A stretch of 64,000 nucleotides of DNA from Actinomycetota bacterium (lineage in GTDB: Bacteria > Actinomycetota > AC-67). Shown here one piece after another: positions 7,997 through 15,768 of this stretch. The position numbers and the translations under genes are program-made. Under the pieces are notes generated by a model that was not told the origin of the DNA, did not search any database, and was given only the letters and a program-made list of their open reading frames with translations. Every line of letters starts with the position of its first letter. The first letter of the stretch is position 1. Location of the stretch: assembly GCA_041658565.1 (NCBI GenBank), contig JBAZZY010000005.1:1-64000 (forward strand), given 5' to 3'.

Positions 7997-8908
7997 TCAT
8001 CCGCGCAGCATCGCCTCGGCAAAAAAGCGCACGTTTGCCGGACGTTCGGCGATCCGACGCATCAAGTACGGGTACCACTCGCTGCCGAACGGCACATACA
8101 CCCGAACGCGGAAGCCTCGGGCCACCAGATCCCTCTGCAACTCCCGGCGCACGCCGTAGAGCATCTGGAACTCGAACGAATCCCGCGCGCGCCCGGCGCG
8201 CGCCGCCGCACGTGCCGCATGCTCGATCAGCCGCTCGTCGTGAGTGGCGATCATCGCGTAAGCCTGTGAGGCCATCAACCGAGTCGCGAGTTGGGCAAAC
8301 GCACAGTCGACGTCCCGGCGACGCGTAAGCGCGATCGCATGGGGCTCGCGGTACGCGCCCTTGCACAGCCGCACGGGCACGGGAATCGCGCTCACGCGTT
8401 CGAGGTCCGCCGGCGTTCTCCGGAGGTGAGCCTGCAACGCAACTCCGACACTGCCCGGGAATTCACCGGCTGCGCGAACACATCCGTCTATCGTGCGGTC
8501 GGTGTATCGATGGTCTTCCATGTCCAGAGTGAGAGAAGTCCCAGCGACGGCGGCGCGCGCGGCGATCGAGACGGCGTTGGAGATCGCCGTCTCCGTATCC
8601 AAATCCAGCCCGAGTTGCGTCAACTTAATGCTCACGTTCGCGCGCAGGCCCGCATCCACGATCCGCTCGATCGCCGCGATGTAGACCTCGCGCGCGGCGT
8701 CCGCCTGCGAGACGTCAACGATGTTTTCTCCGAGGAAATCCAGCGAGACGTCGACGCCGGCCTCGTTCAGCGAGCGGGCGGCGACTTCTGCATCGTCAAC
8801 GCTTTCTCCGGCCACAAAGCGCAAGGCGACCCGGCGTCCCAGGCCTCCGGTGACCGCGCGGCGAACGACCCGGCGATTCGCAACGGCCAGCACCAGGGAG
8901 CGCAACAC
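7997..8908 (-). CDS. Proline dehydrogenase (FAD-dependent, monofunctional)
   Basis: 303 residues, the size of monofunctional bacterial PRODH. The family core is visible: SIKLTQLGLDLD, LDMEDHRYTD, VRLCKGAYRE and EFQMLYGVRRELQRDL, with the C-terminal YVPFGSEWYPYLMRR segment that binds substrate. It oxidises proline to pyrroline-5-carboxylate at the membrane. The GTG at 8908 has no Shine-Dalgarno but is preceded by TAGAAT (8915-8920) at 6 nt, a leaderless promoter arrangement. The candidate structured RNA at 8926-9260 lies just upstream on the same strand. Confidence 0.93.
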   Translation of the reverse strand: MLRSLVLAVANRRVVRRAVTGGLGRRVALRFVAGESVDDAEVAARSLNEAGVDVSLDFLGENIVDVSQADAAREVYIAAIERIVDAGLRANVSIKLTQLGLDLDTETAISNAVSIAARAAVAGTSLTLDMEDHRYTDRTIDGCVRAAGEFPGSVGVALQAHLRRTPADLERVSAIPVPVRLCKGAYREPHAIALTRRRDVDCAFAQLATRLMASQAYAMIATHDERLIEHAARAAARAGRARDSFEFQMLYGVRRELQRDLVARGFRVRVYVPFGSEWYPYLMRRIAERPANVRFFAEAMLRG

Positions 8909-8925
8909 GGCCTGATTCTAGGGGG

Positions 8926-9260
8926 CCATGCCTCGCTGCGAAGGCAAGGCAAAGGGTCCGAGGTGTCCTACCGGCTCGGTCCGCTCGGCGCGAACGCCTC
9001 GCTTTCCTTCGCCCTCAGACTCCCCGGACCCTTAGCGCCCCGACCGACTTTCCCGGCTTTTCAGAGGGCTCCTCCCGGTGTCGGCGCCGTTCGGTCACTC
9101 GGCTCGTACCTCGCCTCGCGTCTACCGCCGCACGATCGGTCCGGACAAGTCCTTCCCGTCTGCCTGCGGATCCGCGTGGGCTCGGCTCGTCGCCTCGGCC
9201 CGTCCGTCGCGTTTCCGGTCGGTTCCCCCTTCCGGCCGTTCCCGGCCGCTCGGGGCATGC
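8926..9260 (-). ncRNA. Candidate structured non-coding RNA, ~335 nt, family unknown
   Basis: This gap has no plausible gene but is strongly organised. On the minus strand it is purine-rich with many G/A-rich loops. The ends can pair (CAUGCC at 9259-9254 with GGCAUG at 8932-8927). Inside, GGGUCC (9031-9026) can pair with GGACCC (8959-8954), and GGCG-UUCG-CGCC (8998-8987) is a textbook UUCG tetraloop hairpin. A promoter-like TTGATT-16-TATCTT lies just upstream (9263-9290). I looked for the conserved cores of RNase P RNA, tmRNA and SRP RNA and did not find them. Paired ends and length recall 6S/Ms1-type RNAs, but that is only a resemblance of shape. Confidence 0.5.
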
Positions 9261-9262
9261 AA

Positions 9263-9290
9263 AAGATATCACGCCAATTCAGTCAATCAA
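9263..9290 (-). promoter_or_regulatory. Probable promoter of the structured RNA
   Basis: On the minus strand, TTGATT (9290-9285) and TATCTT (9268-9263) are separated by 16 nt, placing transcription start near 9256-9260. This coincides with the beginning of the purine-rich, structured segment, and no start codon with a ribosome site follows. Confidence 0.5.
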
Positions 9291-9377
9291 GACGGGGAAA
9301 ACCCCTGGTCGCGATGCATTTCCGCAGGTCAGCGGGTGCGCATAGGGCGAAACCCAGTTTGCGAATCTTTGCAAGCA

Positions 9378-9836
9378 CTATGCGCGGTGGATATTGGCTT
9401 CCGCATCGCGGGTCGCGCGCCATCTAAGGTCCGCCTCGAGGTAGCTCGCAAAACCGATGGAAACGGCGGCGTCGAACAACCCATCGGCTTCGACCAGAAC
9501 CGAGCCCACGATGCGGTCCATCTCGTCCTCGTCGAGTCCGGCAATCGCGCGCCTGCCTACCAGGTACACGTCACCGGCTTCGTCGAGCGCGAACGAAACG
9601 GCGTAGGCGCGCGTGTTCCGTCGAAGCAGCAACTCGTAGAAGCGCTCCTGGTTCTCCTGAGGCCTCCGCATGAAGAACGCCTCGACCTCAACGCATTGCC
9701 CCGTAAGCGAAATCGCGATTGGGATCGACGACTTGTGCTCGCCGGCCAACTCAGCAATCCAGTGGGTATCGTCCACGCGCCGGTGCTGGATCCCCGAAGC
9801 GTCAAAGAAGCATTGCACTACCTCGGCGGCCGACAT
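9378..9836 (-). CDS. YbjN domain-containing protein
   Basis: 152 residues, a cytoplasmic YbjN-fold protein (type III secretion chaperone-like fold). The segments VEVEAFFMRRPQENQERFYE and RNTRAYAVSFALDEAGDVYL are typical of actinobacterial YbjN proteins. Its biochemical role is unknown; a YbjN gene next to mshA is a known arrangement in mycobacteria. The ATG at 9836 overlaps the stop of the upstream GNAT gene (TGATG), so the two are translationally coupled. An in-frame GTG one codon upstream is a weaker alternative. Confidence 0.8.
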   Translation of the reverse strand: MSAAEVVQCFFDASGIQHRRVDDTHWIAELAGEHKSSIPIAISLTGQCVEVEAFFMRRPQENQERFYELLLRRNTRAYAVSFALDEAGDVYLVGRRAIAGLDEDEMDRIVGSVLVEADGLFDAAVSIGFASYLEADLRWRATRDAEANIHRA

Positions 9837-10369
9837 CACACCTCTAGCGCCGCGCGCGCCTGGGCGTAGCCGTCGCGATCAACGCTCATGACTACGTGCG
9901 CCACGTACTCCCCATCCTTGAAGGAGCGCTCGGGAAGGCGGGCGTCTTCCTCAAACCCTGCCGACTTGTACACGGCAAGGGCGCGATCGTTCCCGTCGAG
10001 CATCCACAACTCGACCCTGCGCAGATCAAGTTCCTCGAAGGCGAACCCAAGCAATGTCACAAGTGCGTCCAGCCCGTACCCTCGGCCGCGCGCCGACTCC
10101 TCGCCGACGAACACGTATAGCGACGCCATCCGATCCCGCGGACGGATGTTGTTCAACCCAATGCGCCCGACGGCCTTGCCCTCGATGGTGATGACGAACG
10201 GATAACCCTCCGCGCAGGCGCGCTCTTCAGATGCGCGGATGTCCTCCAGGCTAAACGGACTGGTGTAGTCCATCCAGCGAAAGACCTCCGGGTCGTTCTG
10301 CCAGCGCTGAATATCGGCGTAGTCCCGCGGCTCCACGCGCCGCAGAACAACCCATTTACCCGTGAACAT
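9836..10369 (-). CDS. RimJ/RimL-type GNAT N-acetyltransferase
   Basis: 177 residues. The RimJ/RimL layout is clear: WVVLRRVEPRDYADIQRW at the N-terminus, GRIGLNNI, the acetyl-CoA loop EESARGRGYGLDALVTLL and NDRALAVYKSAGFEEDA. Members acetylate N-terminal amines, ribosomal proteins or small molecules; the target here is unknown. The ATG at 10369 is preceded by TACACT (10376-10381) at 6 nt without a Shine-Dalgarno, so it is a likely leaderless start; the TTG two codons earlier is less likely. Confidence 0.82.
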   Translation of the reverse strand: MFTGKWVVLRRVEPRDYADIQRWQNDPEVFRWMDYTSPFSLEDIRASEERACAEGYPFVITIEGKAVGRIGLNNIRPRDRMASLYVFVGEESARGRGYGLDALVTLLGFAFEELDLRRVELWMLDGNDRALAVYKSAGFEEDARLPERSFKDGEYVAHVVMSVDRDGYAQARAALEV

Positions 10370-10404
10370 GCTCAAAGTGTAGCGGGAAGGACGTATCGCC
10401 GGTT

Positions 10405-11112
10405 TCAGGAAACGGCGAAATCGTGGAAGGCCTCGGCGAACCCGCAGCCCACCTCGGCCCCAATCCTGGCGTTCCAGTCTTCGACACGACGGCGCCAGCC
10501 CTTTACCGACGCGAACTGGCCGGCGTGCGCGGCGAGCGCGGCAACCTTTGACTCGAAAGTCGCGGTGATGTCGACGAAGCGGTCGGGCGCGCCGGTTCCC
10601 ATCAGCCAGACCTCCCTTGGACGATGAGGGTCAAGCCCTGCGGCACGCAGCGCCGGGAGAGCGTGCCACTCGCGCGCGGCCACAACCCCGTCGCACGTCG
10701 CGAATCCCGCTGCGCGATGATCCGGATGAGGCTCGTAGGGGCGCCACGGATCGTGCCCAACGACGACGTCGGGTCGGAACTCCCGAATCGCGCGCGCGAC
10801 CACCTCGGTTGCCGCCGCCCTATGCGCGACCAACTCCCCGTCGGGGAAACCCGCGAAGACCGGCGCCTCAGCCCCGATCACAGCGGCTGCGGCGACGGCC
10901 TCATCGATCCGACTCCTTGCGACATCCCCGAGATCGGCGTCTGGATCTTGTGTCCCCATCCGGCCGTCGGTGAGCAGCAGGAACCGGACCGCGGCGCCCG
11001 CGCGCGCCCACCGGGCGGCCGTTCCTCCGGCAAACAGCTCGGGATCATCAGGATGTGCCCCAACGATGAGCGCGCGCCGAACCTCCGCGCTCCCGGCGTC
11101 CGCGACCGTCAC
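10405..11112 (-). CDS. PIG-L/LmbE-family zinc-dependent deacetylase
   Basis: 235 residues. The family motifs AHPDDPE (N-terminal, zinc and catalytic Asp) and PHPDHRAAG (C-terminal histidine motif) are present. PIG-L enzymes remove acetyl groups from N-acetylglucosamine-type substrates; MshB and Mca of mycothiol metabolism belong here. Because it starts inside the end of mshA (GTG at 11112, GTGA overlap), it is a strong candidate for the GlcNAc-inositol deacetylase step, but it is shorter than typical MshB and the substrate is inferred from context only. Confidence 0.75.
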   Translation of the reverse strand: MTVADAGSAEVRRALIVGAHPDDPELFAGGTAARWARAGAAVRFLLLTDGRMGTQDPDADLGDVARSRIDEAVAAAAVIGAEAPVFAGFPDGELVAHRAAATEVVARAIREFRPDVVVGHDPWRPYEPHPDHRAAGFATCDGVVAAREWHALPALRAAGLDPHRPREVWLMGTGAPDRFVDITATFESKVAALAAHAGQFASVKGWRRRVEDWNARIGAEVGCGFAEAFHDFAVS

Positions 11113-12443
11113 GACGACACGAGGTCGTCGCGGTGTTCGGCCGAACGCGCGGAGCTTCGTTCTCCCGTGAGATCCTCATAGACCTCGAGCAGTCCCGCCG
11201 CGGCGCACCGCCAGTCGAACCGGCGCGCGAACCGCGTCGCGGCATCACCCATCGCCCCCGCGCGCGCCGGGTCGGACAGGATGTCGGCAAGCGCGCGCGC
11301 GAACGCGGCCGGATCAGCTCCCGGCACAAGCAGCCCAGTCGCGCCGTGCCTCACGGTCGTGCGGAGTCCGCCGACGTCTGTTGCTACGACCGGAGTTCCG
11401 CACGCCGCCGCTTCGAGCGCCACCAAGCCGAAGGACTCGCTTCGCGACGGCACGATGACGACATCCGCAGCTCGGTAGTAGTCGGCCAGCTCGGCATGCG
11501 GCACGGGAGCGCGAAGCATGAGGCGATCAGCGGCTCCACAAGACCCGGCGAGCGCGCGCATCCCCTCGGGACCGATCCCCGTGGCGCCGGAGGGGCCGCC
11601 GATCATGACCAAGACGGGATCGAGTTCGGGGTCGGCGGCGACGACCTCAGCGAGCGCGCGCACTGCAATGTCGGGGGACTTCAAGGGCTGCAAACGCCCT
11701 ACGAACAACACCACCGGTCGCCGATCGTCCAGTCCCAACCGGCGGCGTGCAGCCGATCGCGAACCAGGTTTGAACACATCGGTATCGACCCCCGGAGGGA
11801 CCACGCGCACTCGATCAGGACGGGCTCCGTGGGCGATGAGGTCGGCGGCCTCGTCCGCGGTCGGTGCCAGAAGACAGTCGGCAGTCTGAACAATTCGATC
11901 CTCAGCCGCGATGCGCGCGGCCGGCTCGGGAGTGTCACCCGAACCGAGGTTCTGGTTCTTCACCCGCCCAATCGTGTGGAATGAGTGCACGAGCGGTCGC
12001 TCCCACCGCTCGGCCGCGAGTCGCCCGACGCGCCCGGATAGCCAGTAATTGCTGTGCACGATGTCGTAGACAGGCCCCTCGGTACCAAGACGCGTCGCTT
12101 CGGTCGCATCGAAGTTCAGCAGGGAGTACAAGAACTCCGACAAGTGGTTCCCCAGGTCTTGCTTGGGTACCGGAGACGGCGGCCCCGCCGCGAGGTGGAT
12201 GACCCGAACCCCCGGCTCGACCTCACGAACCCGCTCGGAGTTTCCCGACCAGCGACTGAACGCGTCGACGGACACACCCATCTCGGCAAGACGATGCGCA
12301 ACCGCGCGCACGTAGACGTTCATCCCCCCGGAGTCGCCGGTCCCGGGCTGGTCCAGCGGACACGTATGCACCGAGAGAAGCGCTACGCGAGCGACGGCGC
12401 GATCTCCCCCGCTCTCAGTCCGGCGCTCCGTCCGCGACCGCAT
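11109..12443 (-). CDS. mshA: D-inositol-3-phosphate glycosyltransferase MshA-like (mycothiol biosynthesis)
   Basis: 444 residues, GT4 family. The MshA signature at the N-terminus is LSVHTCPLDQPGTGDSGGMN (UDP-GlcNAc and inositol-phosphate site), then HSNYWLSGRVGRLAAERW, and in the C-terminal Rossmann domain PSRSESFGLVALEAAACGTP. MshA transfers GlcNAc to inositol-3-phosphate, the first committed step to mycothiol. The ATG at 12443 overlaps the stop of the CelD-like gene (TGATG) and is in frame with no need for the longer upstream reading. No mshC or mshD is seen in the window. Confidence 0.85.
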   Translation of the reverse strand: MRSRTERRTESGGDRAVARVALLSVHTCPLDQPGTGDSGGMNVYVRAVAHRLAEMGVSVDAFSRWSGNSERVREVEPGVRVIHLAAGPPSPVPKQDLGNHLSEFLYSLLNFDATEATRLGTEGPVYDIVHSNYWLSGRVGRLAAERWERPLVHSFHTIGRVKNQNLGSGDTPEPAARIAAEDRIVQTADCLLAPTADEAADLIAHGARPDRVRVVPPGVDTDVFKPGSRSAARRRLGLDDRRPVVLFVGRLQPLKSPDIAVRALAEVVAADPELDPVLVMIGGPSGATGIGPEGMRALAGSCGAADRLMLRAPVPHAELADYYRAADVVIVPSRSESFGLVALEAAACGTPVVATDVGGLRTTVRHGATGLLVPGADPAAFARALADILSDPARAGAMGDAATRFARRFDWRCAAAGLLEVYEDLTGERSSARSAEHRDDLVSS

Positions 12444-13432
12444 CACGTTCGCCGCGCCCGCAACCGCCGGACCGACGCATCGATAGCCCCAAAGCGGTAC
12501 TTGTACGGCTCGGATCCCCTCAGGAAATCGAAGGTATGGCATCCTTCTTCTGCCGCAAGACGCATTGTCTCCGCCATCAGCACCATGCCCGGAGCAAGTT
12601 CGCGGTGACGGTGGTCGTACGCCGAGTTGTAGACACTCCAAGTGCCCCGCGCGCTGAAGGAGAACACCGCGGCAAGCGGAACACCGGCCGATTCGAGCCA
12701 TGCAAGCCGCAGCCACCCGTGTCGCAGAAACGCCGAAGCGATACGTGTGAAAAGGCTCGCCGCGCCTTCGTGCATGAAATGCCCCTTCGGACCGTCCGAC
12801 GCGCGGTGCATCCGGAAGAAAGCTTCGAGATCGTCGTCCAGCGTTGCGACGTCGGACAGCCGAATCGCGTACTCGTGCTCCCGCGCAAGCCGCCGCTCCT
12901 TGCGTCGGATCTCATGGCGAAGTTTGCTGTTCAACCCCGCGAGATACGCTTCGAAGTCGCCGAGCAGTCCCACTCGGGGCGCGACATCCATCGGTTCTTC
13001 CTGCACCTCGAGCCCTGCGGCCTTAGCCGCGCGCGCGAGCGCCTCTACCCACCCGGAGTCGGCGTCGAGCCCGGCGAAGTCGGCTTCGGTCCACCCGGGA
13101 ATCGTCGCCATGGCCTCGAACGCACACTCGGCCACCACGTCGCGGAGTTCCGGGCGCGAGATCGGACCAAGGTAGTCGGTAACTTCGGGATCGAGGAAGA
13201 AGCGCAAAACGCCATCGGGGCCGACGCTCACAGGTGCAAGCCCCACCAGATCCGTACCGTCGCTAACCTCGATCAGCGCCGGGCGCGCGCTTGGATCGGA
13301 CGCCGGGATCCACGCCCGGGCAAACTGGGGATGGTGGAACAGCGTCGAGGACGGATCGGACTCCCACAGCAACGCCCACGCCCCCGCGACATCCGTCAGG
13401 GATTCGAGGCCGAAACGCACGACGGAGTCCAT
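12443..13432 (-). CDS. CelD/BcsL-like GNAT acetyltransferase
   Basis: 329 residues. The protein has the tandem-GNAT layout of the CelD/FemAB-like group: FHHPQFARAWIPA near the N-terminus, LRHEIRRKERRLARE in the middle and SVYNSAYDHRHRELAPGMVL followed by FDFLRGSEPYKYRFGA at the C-terminus. These enzymes acylate sugars or peptides; cellulose-related naming is historical. First gene of a coupled operon with mshA and the deacetylase, so an acetylation role in thiol or glycan synthesis is conceivable. Start ATG 13432; a TACCCT-like element lies 9 nt upstream. Confidence 0.75.
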   Translation of the reverse strand: MDSVVRFGLESLTDVAGAWALLWESDPSSTLFHHPQFARAWIPASDPSARPALIEVSDGTDLVGLAPVSVGPDGVLRFFLDPEVTDYLGPISRPELRDVVAECAFEAMATIPGWTEADFAGLDADSGWVEALARAAKAAGLEVQEEPMDVAPRVGLLGDFEAYLAGLNSKLRHEIRRKERRLAREHEYAIRLSDVATLDDDLEAFFRMHRASDGPKGHFMHEGAASLFTRIASAFLRHGWLRLAWLESAGVPLAAVFSFSARGTWSVYNSAYDHRHRELAPGMVLMAETMRLAAEEGCHTFDFLRGSEPYKYRFGAIDASVRRLRARRT

Positions 13433-13612
13433 GGACCCCGAAGGGTAGCATCGGCTGGGGGGCGATTTCCCACCTCGAAAAGAGGCGACAGGGGTCCGGC
13501 AATCGCTTGTGCCAAGATTTCCTACTTAGACCGTAGGTGATAGAGTGCTCGCCGCACCCACGGGGCTCGCCCAACGGCACGCCTCGTCCCACGCCGGACA
13601 GAGGGTTCGACC

Positions 13613-14449
13613 ATGCCCATTTCGATTGTGGAAGCGATGGCCGAGGCCGGCAATGCAGCGACCCTGAAGGCGCGTCACTCGCAGAACTTTGGGCGCTATC
13701 TCACAAGCACCGCACTCGCCGGTGCGTTTGTTGGAATCGCGGTTGTTCTTCTGCTGAGCGTGAAGGCCCCTCTCGTCGCGGCTGGATCGCCGTTCAGCGC
13801 CTTGGTCGGGGCGGCTGTGTTTGGCATCGCTCTCACGCTCGTGGTGTTCGCCGGTGCGGATCTATTCACCGGGAACAACATGTACATGATCCAAGGGCTC
13901 TGCACCCGGGCCGTGAAAGCCCGCGAGTTGGCCGGGGTTTGGGTCGCGTCACTCATAGGCAACCTCGTGGGCTCGGTCGCGTTCGCAGCGCTCGTTCACG
14001 CAGCGGGCACACTCGCAGCCGGCGCGACCGCCGGCAAACCGGCGCCGGGCATTGCACTCGTTCACAAACTCATCGAGGCCAAGAACGCGGCGACCGGCGG
14101 GCAGCTCTTCTGGCGCGCCGCACTATGCAACATGCTCGTATGTCTCGGCCTGTGGATGGCCATGCGGACCAAGAGCGATGGGGCAAAGCTGGCCGTCCTG
14201 TGGTGGGCGCTGCTGGCCTTTATCGCTGCGGGCTTCGAGCACTCGGTGGCGAACATGACCCTGTTCTCGCTCGGAATCTTCCAGGGATCCGCAACTGTGG
14301 GAGAAATGGCCCGCAATCTCGCGTGGACGGTACCGGGGAACATCGTCGGCGGCGTCATAGTCGGCATCGCGTACGCATACCTATCGGGAGCGCGGTATCC
14401 GAACGAGTTCAACAAGCCCCCGGAAACCCTTTCACTACCTCGGCAGTAA
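13613..14449 (+). CDS. Formate/nitrite transporter (FNT) family channel
   Basis: 278 residues with six hydrophobic helices, as in FocA/NirC pentameric channels. Signature segments are ADLFTGNNMYM (helix 2), WVASLIGNLVGSVAF, CNMLVCLGLWMA and the selectivity region AGFEHSVANMTLFSLG containing the conserved His. FNT channels move formate, nitrite or hydrosulfide across the inner membrane; which one cannot be told. A GAGGG Shine-Dalgarno is 9 nt before the ATG. The gene ends just before a duplicated 57-bp segment and a bidirectional terminator. Confidence 0.9.
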   Translation: MPISIVEAMAEAGNAATLKARHSQNFGRYLTSTALAGAFVGIAVVLLLSVKAPLVAAGSPFSALVGAAVFGIALTLVVFAGADLFTGNNMYMIQGLCTRAVKARELAGVWVASLIGNLVGSVAFAALVHAAGTLAAGATAGKPAPGIALVHKLIEAKNAATGGQLFWRAALCNMLVCLGLWMAMRTKSDGAKLAVLWWALLAFIAAGFEHSVANMTLFSLGIFQGSATVGEMARNLAWTVPGNIVGGVIVGIAYAYLSGARYPNEFNKPPETLSLPRQ

Positions 14450-14453
14450 AGGA

Positions 14454-14567
14454 GGACCCACCCTCCGTCCCGTCAATCCCCGAGGGATTGCGCACACCCG
14501 CCTAACGCAAGGACCCACCCTCCGTCCCGTCAATCCCCGAGGGATTGCGCACACCCGCCTAACGCAA
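14454..14567. repeat. Perfect tandem duplication, two copies of 57 bp
   Basis: Bases 14454-14510 and 14511-14567 are identical as read. The unit begins GGACCCACCCTCCGTCCCGT and ends CCGCCTAACGCAA. It lies between the FNT stop codon and the terminator, so the second copy abuts the hairpin. Identical copies imply a recent slippage or assembly artefact. Confidence 0.9.
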
Positions 14568-14591
14568 AGAGCCCGGCAAGCCGGGCTCTTT
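14566..14591. terminator. Bidirectional intrinsic terminator
   Basis: A 12-bp perfect stem AAAGAGCCCGGC/GCCGGGCTCTTT with a minimal AA loop. It has T-rich flanks on both strands and serves the convergent FNT gene and the HBHA-like gene at 14606. Confidence 0.85.
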
Positions 14592-14605
14592 GAGAATGAC
14601 GGGTC

Positions 14606-15106
14606 TTACTCGGCCGGAGCGACTTCCGTGACGACCGGAACAACCGGCGCGGCTTCCTGAGTCGACGCGGTCTCCACACTCGAGTTCGCGACAGGCTTCG
14701 GCTTGGACGCGGCCTTCGGCTTGACTGCTGCCTTGGGCGCGGAAGCTGCCTTCGGCTTGGCTGCCTTCGGCTTGGCTGCCTTCGGCTTGGCTGCCTTCGG
14801 CTTGGCTGCCTTCGGCTTGATGACTGTGCCCTGCGCCAACTTAGCCAAGTCGACGTAAGCCTTGGTCAGACGCGTCGTCGCCAAGTCGGAGATCTTCTTG
14901 GCCTCGTCGACCAGTTCCGTGGCCAGCAACGGCACCGAAGCGCCGAGCGACTGGATCTGCTTGGGGATCTGGCGAAGGTCGATGACGACGTTCGGCTTGA
15001 GCGGACTCGACAGCGTGATTACACGCTGCGGCAGCTCGCGAGCTTTCGTCAGAGCAGCAGTTCCGGCACCGACGGCTGTTGCGATGGCCTTCTTTGCAGT
15101 ACTCAT
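14606..15106 (-). CDS. Lysine/alanine-rich tail protein, HBHA-like
   Basis: 166 residues: an N-terminal helical domain (about 1-95), then five KPKAA repeats (about 96-121), an Ala/Lys/Pro-rich stretch and an acidic tail ending EVAPAE. The layout, with an XRE regulator immediately upstream on the same strand, parallels the Rv0474-hbhA pair of mycobacteria, where HBHA is a heparin-binding surface protein with a C-terminal lysine-rich tail. Sequence identity to HBHA is not obvious, so this is inference from architecture and context; a histone-like or polyhydroxyalkanoate granule-associated protein is the main alternative. Confidence 0.6.
   Translation of the reverse strand: MSTAKKAIATAVGAGTAALTKARELPQRVITLSSPLKPNVVIDLRQIPKQIQSLGASVPLLATELVDEAKKISDLATTRLTKAYVDLAKLAQGTVIKPKAAKPKAAKPKAAKPKAAKPKAASAPKAAVKPKAASKPKPVANSSVETASTQEAAPVVPVVTEVAPAE
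14748..14820. repeat. 15-bp in-frame tandem repeat encoding KPKAA
   Basis: Unit GCCTTCGGCTTGGCT at 14748, 14763, 14778 and 14793, with a partial fifth copy to 14820. The copies are almost identical at the DNA level, so copy number may vary between strains. Confidence 0.9.
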
Positions 15107-15209
15107 CGTGTACCCCCTCTCAGGGATTCAGGTTTGACGGCGGGAGGACGAAGGGGAGCCAGCCGGGTGAGGGCTGCGAGAGCCTGCGGTCTCCGTCCCC
15201 CCGCCAGTT

Positions 15210-15674
15210 TCATACGCTTGTACTCACTTGTTTCACCGGGACCGTAGTCTCGGAGACACTGGAAGACGTGTTCACGGCCTTCTTACGCCCCTTCGCGGCG
15301 GCCACGCTCGTGACGCGTCCACCGTCTTCCAGTTCGTTCTCGTGACGAAAACTTTGATAAATCTCAACGAGGACCTGCTTCTGCTTATCGGAGAGGGTCG
15401 CGTCGCGAAGCAGCGCGGTCACCGGATCTAAGTCCTGGCCCTCGCGCTCTTCCAGGATTCCCGCCTTGACGTAGAGCGTCTCTGCCGAGATGCGCAAAGC
15501 CTTGGCGATCGCCTGGAGGATCTCCGCCGACGGGTGGCGCAACCCCCGCTCGATCTGCGAGAGGTACGGGTTGGAGATCCCGGCCATCTGCGACATCTTC
15601 CGCAACGACAGCCGCGCAGTGCGCCGCTGATCGCGGATGAAGTTGCCGAGTTCCCCTACCTTGCTCAACGCCAC
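15210..15674 (-). CDS. XRE-family transcriptional regulator
   Basis: 154 residues. The N-terminal Cro/C1-type HTH (about residues 8-65) reads LSLRKMSQMAGISNPYLSQI followed by ERGLRHPSAEILQAIAKAL, close to the Rv0474 family of actinobacterial regulators. A variable C-terminal half follows, including ATLSDKQKQVLVEIYQSFR. GTG at 15674 has AAGGA about 9 nt upstream. It likely controls the HBHA-like gene 100 bp downstream; direct evidence is absent. Confidence 0.85.
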   Translation of the reverse strand: MALSKVGELGNFIRDQRRTARLSLRKMSQMAGISNPYLSQIERGLRHPSAEILQAIAKALRISAETLYVKAGILEEREGQDLDPVTALLRDATLSDKQKQVLVEIYQSFRHENELEDGGRVTSVAAAKGRKKAVNTSSSVSETTVPVKQVSTSV

Positions 15675-15768
15675 TTGTCCGTCCTTGTGATCGTTGCAGA
15701 CTGATACGGAGGCTAGCAGGAGCGCGCACCGAGTGCAAGCCCGCAGCTAGCGTTTCTTTTAACACCAG

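Noticed and set aside
8926..9260. RNase P RNA, tmRNA or SRP RNA
   Set aside because: The length would suit RNase P RNA or tmRNA, but I could not find the RNase P GAGGAAAGTCC core, a tmRNA tRNA-like 3' end or tag ORF, or the SRP GGAA-loop motif.
9015..9272. Basic 85-residue minus-strand ORF
   Set aside because: Composition is that of a translated purine-rich RNA, with no ribosome site and no family.
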